64,000 nucleotides of DNA from Paracamarosporium sp. OC-R06-R3 (Eukaryota; Ascomycota; Dothideomycetes; Pleosporales; Didymosphaeriaceae), in the NCBI GenBank assembly GCA_019828545.1, contig JACVRA010000128.1, positions 372,001-436,000 on the forward strand. Reading direction: 5' to 3'. The notes under the pieces were generated by a model. The model was not told the origin of the DNA. It ran no database searches and worked only from the letters and a program-made list of their open reading frames with translations. Both the position numbers and the translations under genes were made by a program. This document shows positions 56,375 through 64,000 of this stretch, in pieces (within the stretch, counting starts at the first letter, position 1; each line of letters opens with the position of its first letter).

Positions 56375-58506
56375 ATGAGGACAGCCGGACTGTCCGCACT
56401 TGCGGCTATCTTGAACCTGCACGATCTTGTTTTTGCCAAACCTACGTGCCATAAACTACCTTTTCCTGCCGCGGATGTTGCCACTATCCCTAGGCTTGAT
56501 AATGCAATAAAGAGCTCCGTTACCGATTTGTGTCAAGACCATGTCGTCCACCCAACGCACATCACCCGCAAGATTGGAGAAGTGATTCTTGAAGTTGACG
56601 GAACGACCAAACTAGAAAATACTGAAGAGTGCATGGCCGCTTTCGCTTCTATATTTTTGGATTGCGTTAGTAGTCAGCAACTTAACGGTGGACTGGTTTA
56701 CGGTACGAATGGGACTGTCTTTGAAGCTTACCATAGTTCCTGGGATCGTGGAGATGACGAGGAAGAAGAGTTTGGAGATCTGTTCGAGTTGATTAAGAGC
56801 AGAGACCTGGAGAAGCGTAGGGGGAGGCAAAGGATGCCGAAGAGTAGGCAAAGAAAATCAAAGAGCAGGCAAAGAAAAACAAAAAGCAAGGCAAGGAAGA
56901 AAAAAGCTGCTCACAAGAAGCCTGCTCAGAAGAAGCCAGCAAGCAACAAGTCCGCACAAAAAACTCCTGCCAATAAAAAGCATCCACACAGTCTTGTCGG
57001 AAAGACGAAGTCGCATTTAGCCAAAGCCTCGAAGACTGCAAGCTCTGCCAAAACTGGCCCTACCAAGTCTTGTAAGCAAGTTTACAATATGGTGGAAAAA
57101 GAGCTGAGAGCAGATCATGCAAAGACAAAACGGGAACGTATTCTAATCAGGCAAGAGAGCCTATTGAGTAATATCCTTGGGTTCACAAGCCTTGAAAAAC
57201 GTGCAACCGATAAAAAGGGTTCAGGCTGTGGCTTGAAAAAATTCAATGCTTTGCGTTACCCGCAGGTCCATGAAATGGTATGTCACCCCTTGCGCAACCC
57301 TAGTTGGTTGCTTCAGCTTTCGTACCGTGGCTGTAAACGCTGATTTTACTGTCCTCAAACAGCCCAGCGATGCACCATACTACACCATGAAGGAACCAGA
57401 AGTCTGCGAAAACCTAATCTTTGCTCCAGACACATCAACTATGGCCAAAGGTTTGACGCAAAGTGATTATCAGATTGAGCATGTTCTTGAATGGCAAGTT
57501 GTGACCAAGTTTTTTGACTGGGTTAGCAAGAAGCCTGATATGAAAAATCTTCCCAACCCCGATCCACGACAGACCAACACAGTGGGCTTCTGCACATACT
57601 GGCTAGATATGTGGACAGGTGTTCGTACGCAGTACGGATCAGATAAGGANNNNNNNNNNNNNNNNNNNNNNNNNNNNNNNNNNNNNNNNNNNNAATGCTC
57701 AGCTAGCTAGAGTCCATTCAACAACAGGTGCATTTTCGCCGGAATTTAAACTGGACGATAAAGGTGAGGCAAGGAACGCACTTGATCATTTGAGATACGC
57801 CTACCCCGGAGTGGGACACTTCGATGACGAGTTCGTGTATCTGCAGAAGACAATAAACTCTGGTCCTAAGGCACAAGTAAGCTTCATTGCGCTGAAATAT
57901 TCTCTTTGGGTTTATGCTCACATGCCAACACAGATGTGGGATGACAAGGAAACGGGAAACATTTACAGTGAGAAGAATCAGGGCAAAATAACTGCCGCAG
58001 ACTTCAAACCAGGAATGCCTGATGCGATAATGGGTGTAAAACATGGTAGAGGTAAAAACAAGAAGATTGATCCTGCGAACATCGATCACGCTAGGGGAGC
58101 CTATATCAAGCTCAAACTTCTCCTTGGTGCGCGTCTATACATGAAAAGCCCCAAGATCGAAGCTATTCTCAAGAAACAGAAGGAACGTATAGGTGACGTA
58201 CTTGATGCTCTCGACACGGAATTGGAGAAGCACCCAAAAGAAATGACAAAATATACCCAGAATGCGTGGAAGAGACAAGATTTGAAGGCCTACTGGGACG
58301 AGTATATAGAAGAAAAGTTTGCAATGGCGAAGAAAAGGTGTAATCACGATATGGACACATACCTGGGCATGCTTGAACGGCATTGGCATCCAAAAAAGGG
58401 TTCAACAGCAGATGAAAAGGACGTCATTGTTTTCTATGCTCAAATCAGGAGACTGAAAGCTGCTTGGGTCAAAGAGAAGGCGACATCATGGACAGCACCC
58501 TGGTAG
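56375..58506 (+). CDS. Secreted protein with Kex2 sites and a lysine-rich, histone-tail-like segment; interrupted by an N gap
   Basis: The start was set at 56375, where a signal peptide begins (about 1-21, ending LVFA before KPTCHK); the frame is open 29 codons further upstream. Exon 1 ends at 57277 and an 85-nt intron leads to 57363. Residues 22-145 form an N-terminal pro-region with an Asp/Glu run. LEKR occurs at 145-148 and 273-276, both Kex2-type Lys-Arg sites, bracketing 128 residues. The first 80 or so of these are almost wholly Lys, Arg, Ser, Ala, Pro and Gln (KKPAQKKPASNKSAQK style). The C-terminal domain has YQIEHVLEWQVVTKFFDWV, a helix I recall from ascomycete secreted proteins and some GH18 chitinase C-termini. 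The 44 Ns at 57650-57693 leave the two sides in different frames, so the gap size is wrong or hides an intron. The function is unknown; an effector or antimicrobial role is a guess. Confidence 0.7.
57650..57693. other. Assembly gap (44 N)
   Basis: The reading frame before (…GAT AAG GAN) and after (AAT GCT CAG…) the gap differ by one position when 44 bases are counted. Confidence 0.98.
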
Positions 58507-58631
58507 TATGGCGAAGGAAATTGACATGCTGAATAACACAGTGCGCTACACCTTGGTGTATAAGCAGTTTTTGCTAGTAGATGTATCCTTGCTTTCCAAT
58601 TAGATACAGAAAGAATGGAATTTGGAAGATT

Positions 58632-60269
58632 TCACTGGCATCTCCCAACGCTCCAATGATCGAAATAATCCCTTGTCACCAAGCCTGACCCAGCCACAGA
58701 ATCTTCCCAATAGATCGCCAAACCCTCCCCATGTTCTTTCCGGCCAATATTCTTAAAAAGATCCATTAGGACTGCGTCTGGCCGCCACTTTCCCACATCC
58801 CACCATACCTGACGAATAGATAGAACTTTCTCATCGGGGCCAGAAAAAAAAGCCTTCGCGCCAGGTCTCGCGTATCTCACCCCCCATGCTAGCCCACCCT
58901 CCGTGTATTTAGATATCTCGTTGACGTCAAAATTTTCATACTCCTCCCAGTCCACTTCGAATTTCAATGGTGCCCACAATGCAGCTAATTTGAGTGAAGG
59001 CATCAAAGCCGCAGCCTTAGTAAATGCAGTAAGGAATGGCACTAAAACCTCATCATTAGGTACAACACGGTATCGAGCACATGTATGGTATTTCATCCAC
59101 TCAAAGTCCCAATCCGACTCTTCGTCTTCGTCGGTCGCTTCCAGTGGTGGGTACGACTCGGCAGTGACCTCGAATCCTTCTCTGGCGCCTTCATTATGGA
59201 GGCCCCGGAAGTACCAGGATCCAGAGGGGGCGGCGATATAGAACATAACGTTGAGGCTTTCCAGGTTTGGCCAGAACGGTTGGGTGCCATCAGCAGGCCA
59301 GAACAGTGTGCAATCGGCCGTGACTCGCAAGGTCATTGTGTGAAGCTGATACGAAAGGAGACGGAGGCTGCTGCTGAAAGTATCGTACGTTGCAGGGCTA
59401 ACAAGATCGGGCATTGCGAGGCGTTGATCTATCCCGTCGATCGATTCGAGAGGAAAGACAAAATCTAGCCTCACGTGACGCAACTTTTGAAATGTCATAG
59501 AGTTATATGCCTTGACAAAATCCTGGCGAGAGTCTCGACGGGGACCAGCCCAGTCTTGCATGACGTATCTAGCCTCTTCGCAGTTTGTAGCCTGCATCCA
59601 CTCGTCACCACCAATTTCACACTTAAGAAAATTAAGGTTAGGCAGTTTATTAGCGAGGTCAAGGAGGATGCGGAGATCAATCTTGCGAAGGGGCGTGTTG
59701 GGCTCATGACCGTAGTTTATCGCTCCAATCTCTACACATAGAGATTGGACTGACGCAAGGCTTGGAAGTGACTCTGGAGAAAGTAGGCGTATACGCCAGC
59801 TAGTGAACACACGATGGAGGCAGTAATCTCTTCTGTCAATATCTCTTGTAGGGGTATATATCTTGAGCTCGATATTTCTAGGCTCTAGTGTATGCTCGCC
59901 AGGGGTTTGAGCTTCAAGTTCGTGTATCGTTGAGAAAAGAAACTTGATCTGCTTGGTGAAGTCCTCGTCTAGTTCTTGAAGCTCATCGGCGGAATCGCGA
60001 CATGGATTGTCTTCGTCTGGTTCTCCTTCCAGAGCATGTACGCTAGTCCTCAGTTCGACTTGTCGAAGATATCGGACGAATCGTTGCCCGCTATAAATTT
60101 CCAGAAATTTATAAGCATTGTCCTGGGTGAGTGCATATGTAGAGAATGCCCCAGAATATCTCTCGGCTGCATGCTGGAACCGCCGCGATATCAGGAGCGT
60201 GTTTTTGAGATCGTCGCGATCGAGGTAGCTGCTGATCTCATTGACAAGCTCTTGCGGCAGATTATCCAT
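58632..60269 (-). CDS. F-box protein
   Basis: Single exon, 545 aa. The N-terminal 40 residues (LPQELVNEISSYLDRDDLKN, then LLISRRFQHAAER) are a canonical F-box that would bind Skp1 in an SCF ubiquitin ligase. The remaining 500 residues lack WD40 or clear leucine-rich repeats, but spaced LRxVxL and LxxLxxLxxxF segments could form a degenerate repeat platform. Filamentous ascomycetes have many such substrate-unknown F-box proteins. The start is unambiguous because the F-box begins at residue 4. Confidence 0.85.
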   Translation of the reverse strand: MDNLPQELVNEISSYLDRDDLKNTLLISRRFQHAAERYSGAFSTYALTQDNAYKFLEIYSGQRFVRYLRQVELRTSVHALEGEPDEDNPCRDSADELQELDEDFTKQIKFLFSTIHELEAQTPGEHTLEPRNIELKIYTPTRDIDRRDYCLHRVFTSWRIRLLSPESLPSLASVQSLCVEIGAINYGHEPNTPLRKIDLRILLDLANKLPNLNFLKCEIGGDEWMQATNCEEARYVMQDWAGPRRDSRQDFVKAYNSMTFQKLRHVRLDFVFPLESIDGIDQRLAMPDLVSPATYDTFSSSLRLLSYQLHTMTLRVTADCTLFWPADGTQPFWPNLESLNVMFYIAAPSGSWYFRGLHNEGAREGFEVTAESYPPLEATDEDEESDWDFEWMKYHTCARYRVVPNDEVLVPFLTAFTKAAALMPSLKLAALWAPLKFEVDWEEYENFDVNEISKYTEGGLAWGVRYARPGAKAFFSGPDEKVLSIRQVWWDVGKWRPDAVLMDLFKNIGRKEHGEGLAIYWEDSVAGSGLVTRDYFDHWSVGRCQ

Positions 60270-62095
60270 AGTAGATGTGTATATGTACCCTAGGGAAGAA
60301 TTTTCAGGTCTGTTAAACGTAGCCCTTGTGGAAAGAACCTCATGAACATATAGGATACGAAACGTGGGCGGCAGAGAACAAACAATAATTTACAAGTGAG
60401 CGCTAAATAAGCGGCAGCGGCGTAGTCGTAGGCAAAGCCAAATCCGGCCTAGGGCCGGCCTTCCGTTGCTTCAGCCACTTTGCAAAAACGAACCACCCCA
60501 CTCATTCAAAGTACAGCTTCAACCTTCTCGTATTAAAAATGGGACTCGCAGCTTGACCATAATCGTTCTACAAGATTCACAAAGAATAGTGTAAACCTAA
60601 TCAGATGCTATATCTATCAACAGTCACAATGCCCATCACCAAGTCTCCGAAGTAGTTTATCAGACGTCATGTTCGAATCACAAAGAGAAATCGCCTGTCA
60701 TAGCTTGACTCGTAGACATCCATATCATATACTCTTTCCACACCCGTTTCATACTGTTCCTTACGTTCCAACAGCACGAAGTTGCCACCTTTTCGCCATC
60801 TTCCTCAACCGCCTCTAATGTACACCTGGCTACCTTTACCATCTGCAAATCGAACACGCACTGCTTCTAATCTTTTGGGTGTGTGATCCTTTGAACAGAA
60901 ACTTTCTTCGTACTACAACACATTACTGGGATGTTTAAGGTCAAGTCGTTGTGCCCGAGATTTTAGGCTTCATTAGCTTTCGTAGTGGAAAAAAAGGGTC
61001 AATCGTTGCCGAACATACGGCGGATCCTTGTCGCATGTTTTATTTTTAGTATATTTTGGTTCTCATGTAACATATGCACACTATTTAGGCTAGACTTTAC
61101 TTTGGTGCGCGCTGATGTAGGCAACTTTAAAGATGCCAATAGAAAAATCGGACATTATGATGCAATTCTTAAATATAATCTATGAATGGATGAGTGTTGT
61201 CTGTGCTCAGCCATAGCTTCTAAGCCTTGAACAAGCAATCAACATGTGATCTCTCATAAGACTCCTCAAACTGCAATGCAATGCCAGATGCCGTTTTTAT
61301 GGATGTAACTTATAATTCAAACGACTGCACTTGCCAAAAGTTCGCATCAGAGAAGCCAGAGGACATAGTGAGGGCTTGCCTTGCTCGCCACTAGCGTGTG
61401 AATCGGCAACAGATCAGGGCAACCACGATTCGAATATCTTCGAGAACGCACGACATAGAAGAACGCCCGATTCTAGCTTTTTCTATGCATGAATTCATCT
61501 ACAAGTCTAGACAGTCGAGATTACACACATGCTAGTGAAGCGCATTTCTCATGCGCGGCTCGATATATGAGGGCAGCACTGCATCCAAGACACCCACCTC
61601 GTGACACCTCCGCTCTCGATGTAGAATAGCCGACCAAAATTCTGGGGTGCGTTTTGATAACTCCTGCGGCATATAGCCTGGGGTGCATAGCGATACGAAG
61701 GAATCGACTGGGCGGCTGATCGGCAAATAAGTAGGCGCCGAGCCGCAATTGAGTGCTTCGTATATTGCGGCGACCCGTTTTGCCAACCATCGTCCAGATC
61801 GTATACTTGGCGGATAGTAGTCCGGGTTTGGATAGATGAGGGCGTGTGGGGTGCCCAAGTCATTTCGAAAAGCCAATTTAGGTGATGCGGTATGACGATC
61901 GCAGGCAACCCGGGCCGGCTGGAGTTGAACAGGCAGGATAGCAACCTTAATCAAATGTAGCAGGCTTGGAAATGTATAAATTGACTGCGCTGTATGAGAA
62001 GAATGTTCGTTGTGGCACTTCGGTTCAGCACTTCGGTCGACATACTTTCGCTTTTACTCTTCGCTGGAATTTAAGAACAAAAGTCGTCTTTCAAG
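60270..62095. other. Intergenic, nothing supported
   Basis: About 1.8 kb, with a GGCCTAGGGCCGGCC near-palindrome at about 60447. Minus-strand frames at 61.5-61.95 kb overlap in three registers and show no motif. The last 100 bp are the AA9 gene leader. Confidence 0.5.
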
Positions 62096-62891
62096 ATGAA
62101 GTCTGCTATCGTTATTCTCGCTGCGGCAACCTTTGCCTCTGCCCACTCGACATGGCAGGACTTGTGGGTCGGCTCCACGGACAAGGTGCAGACCTGCGCA
62201 CGTACCGTTAAGGACAACAACCCGATCGACTCTCTCAGCTCGGCTGACATGTTCTGCGGTCGTGGACCTGCCACCCAGTCCGGTGTATGCGAAGTTGCTG
62301 GTACGTTGTGCCGCCTCTGCATCCGAATGCATCACTAACAAGACCGCGATATAGCCGGAGACTCCCTCACTGTCGAGATGCACGCTCAGCCCGGTGACCG
62401 CAAGTGCTCACAGCCTGCCATCGGTGGCAACCACTATGGCCCTGTCTACGTCTACATGGCGAAAGTCTCCGATGCGACGACCGCGAAGTCGGGTTCTTTC
62501 TTCAAGGTTGCCGAAGATGGCTACACAGGCACCACCGCTTCGTGGGGTACTGAGATCCTCAACGCGAACTGTGGAAAGCGAGCCTTCACCGTTCCCAAGA
62601 GCTTGGCTGCTGGTGACTACCTTGTCCGTGCTGAGGCTATCGCACTGCACGCTGGTGCGGGTAACCCGCAGCCTTACGTGACATGCTTCCAGGTCAAGGT
62701 CACTGGTGGCGGTAGCGCAAACCCCTCTGGTGTCAGCTTCCCTGGTGCCTACAAGTTGAGGTCAGTAGAGAACGTGGTAAAAGATGTGAGGCATTTACTA
62801 ACGATATTACAGCGACCCATTGTTCACCAAGGCAATCTACGACTCTTCCTTCAAGTACACCAGCGTCGGACCAGCTGTTTTCTCTGGTTAG
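62096..62891 (+). CDS. AA9 lytic polysaccharide monooxygenase (3 exons)
   Basis: Model: exons 62096-62300, 62355-62760 and 62813-62891; introns of 54 and 52 nt; 229 aa in frame. The signal peptide (1-16, ending ASA) is followed at once by H17, the N-terminal copper ligand once cleaved. H95 in GGNHYGP is the second histidine-brace ligand. The EAIALHAG and PQPYVTCFQ blocks carry the second-shell His/Gln and axial Tyr. MHAQPGDRKC and the PGAY..SDP end match AA9. The enzyme oxidatively cleaves cellulose or related beta-glucans outside the cell, with an electron donor and H2O2 or O2. There is no carbohydrate-binding module. It is a typical carbon-source-controlled plant-biomass gene, but no regulator site was evident in the short upstream sequence examined. 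Confidence 0.92.
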
Positions 62892-64000
62892 ATACGGACA
62901 TATAAAGGATAGTCTCTACTACAGATATTTACGCTGCCTGCTAAGCCAGTGTGGCTGTCTACAGTTCTTCCGTAAGTAATCTGTCGTACACTGACCGCCT
63001 TGTACCGTACACGTCTCTATCATGTAACTTTGATAAAGCTAGTTAGTTATTCGTATTATTATATCACCGTCTAGTTCTCTAAGTCTCTATCTATACTTAG
63101 GCCTCAGCTAGACGATCTGGGAGATTACACCTATACTTTCTCTTCCTTTATCTAGCATAGCGTTGTTTACTAACTCTTTACTTACTCTAACACTGGTAGT
63201 GCCCATTAGTGCCCATTAGTACCAGGAAGGAGTTCTAAAGTATATAGGGCGACTGGATCGCGTAAGGTCTCCCTGGCGATTCGTCTCTACTTTACAACTG
63301 ATCACAATATTCCTGACTGTTACTTTGGATAATCCACATTGCCATGTATCTCATGTTAGTGCCGGTGTAGTCCAACCGGTATTTGACAAAGATCACTTAT
63401 ATATTGATATATCTTTACGCTATAGATATTGTGATTTTCTATTAAGTAGTTTAGCATATGTACGTGTACATAGAATGGTTCACATCGCTAGCCACAGGTA
63501 GTCAAATCCTTTTAAGCCTTTGAGAGCCGTCTGGTACTCGGCGAAGACAGCTTGATGATAATAGATGGTCTCTGCGACTACCGGCTGCAAAAGACCTCTC
63601 TATTACTTGTATATCTTCTTAGCCTATTTTGAATGGTGCATGAGGTAGGCAGGCTCCCAGACGATGATATTCATCTTGTTAGCGCCTAACAGCTTGCGGG
63701 TTATTACCATATCGTCGGAAGGCTCTAGGAAGTCTTTGGCAAGCACTATGTTGACATGATGGGGGCGCTATTCAAGATGGTCAGAAATGAAGGAGCAACG
63801 GATATCGTGTTATGTAGCAGGCTCTACTGATACTAATAGTATTAGACAAGGGGGTTATGCGGTGAAAACAAGCGAACTGTCAGATCCGGGAAGCGGTACC
63901 GAATAGTATATTACAGTAACTGTAAGATCACGCAGTAGGTGATCAAAAAGGTTGGTGAGAAGATTGTGTATCAACTAACTAGGTGTGCTATCTAGAAGCT
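62892..64000. mobile_element. AT-rich, stop-riddled sequence; probable RIP-damaged transposon relic
   Basis: About 1.1 kb of TA/CT-skewed sequence. A minus-strand frame at about 63480-63740 reads as protein-like text broken by TAG and TAA (for example LLGANKMNIIVWEPA, VAETIYYHQAVFAEYQTALK), as expected when C-to-T mutation converts Gln and Trp codons to stops. No termini visible; the element may continue past the window edge. A 12-bp duplication (GTGCCCATTAGT) lies near 63201. Confidence 0.45.

Noticed and set aside
61521..61954. Overlapping minus-strand frames before the AA9 gene
   Set aside because: Three registers overlap, none has a motif or a good start; no single one is preferred.

Overview
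This window looks like nuclear DNA from a filamentous ascomycete (Pezizomycotina, probably Dothideomycetes). Nearly every recognisable gene is split by 47-63 nt introns with GTRNGY-like donors and CTRAY-like branch points. The families are typical of filamentous fungi: velvet regulator, P-type proton ATPase, HET-domain NLR, Zn2Cys6 regulators, AA9 monooxygenase. Seventeen protein-coding genes are supported, plus two gene relics. Exon joins were worked out by hand from splice consensus, reading frame and conserved motifs, and every multi-exon model given closes in frame except the one broken by an assembly gap.

Layout. 0-15 kb: an Apple/PAN-like membrane protein (-), a HET/NB-ARC/TPR NLR (+), a beta-lactamase-fold hydrolase (+) and a five-exon ankyrin protein with a STAND-type N-terminus (-). 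15-22.6 kb: veA (-) with a 5' UTR intron and a long GC-rich leader, short tandem arrays, a small TA-flanked element inside one copy of a duplicated segment, and a lectin-like fragment (+). 22.6-31.9 kb: mostly gene-poor, with a Zn2Cys6-ankyrin protein (-), a decayed cysteine-cluster relic, a small membrane protein (+) and a perfect 29-bp inverted repeat. 31.9-39.6 kb: a compact catabolic group of FAD monooxygenase (-), M20 N-carbamoyl-amide hydrolase (-), divergent cyclic-amidase (dihydropyrimidinase/hydantoinase, +) and a secreted alpha/beta hydrolase (-). 39.6-46.5 kb: about 7 kb without a supportable gene, including nested degenerate tandem repeats. 46.5-49.6 kb: the plasma-membrane H+-ATPase (+). 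52.3-60.3 kb: the complex I PSST subunit (-), divergent from a C2H2/Zn2Cys6 transcription factor (+); a CHAT-domain relic (-); a secreted, Kex2-site-bearing, lysine-rich protein (+) broken by an N gap; an F-box protein (-). 62-64 kb: an AA9 lytic polysaccharide monooxygenase (+), then AT-rich stop-riddled sequence resembling a RIP-damaged transposon.

How the genes may work together. The ring-opening amidase and the N-carbamoyl hydrolase catalyse consecutive steps (dihydropyrimidine or hydantoin to N-carbamoyl amino acid to amino acid + CO2 + NH3). They share a 415-bp promoter with two HGATAR sites, which suggests nitrogen-responsive co-regulation. The adjacent flavin monooxygenase ends in a peroxisomal-type tripeptide once its terminal intron is removed. 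The NLR, the STAND-type ankyrin protein and the CHAT relic belong to families used in fungal non-self recognition, but nothing here shows they act together. VeA, PMA and PSST are core genes; the rest are accessory.
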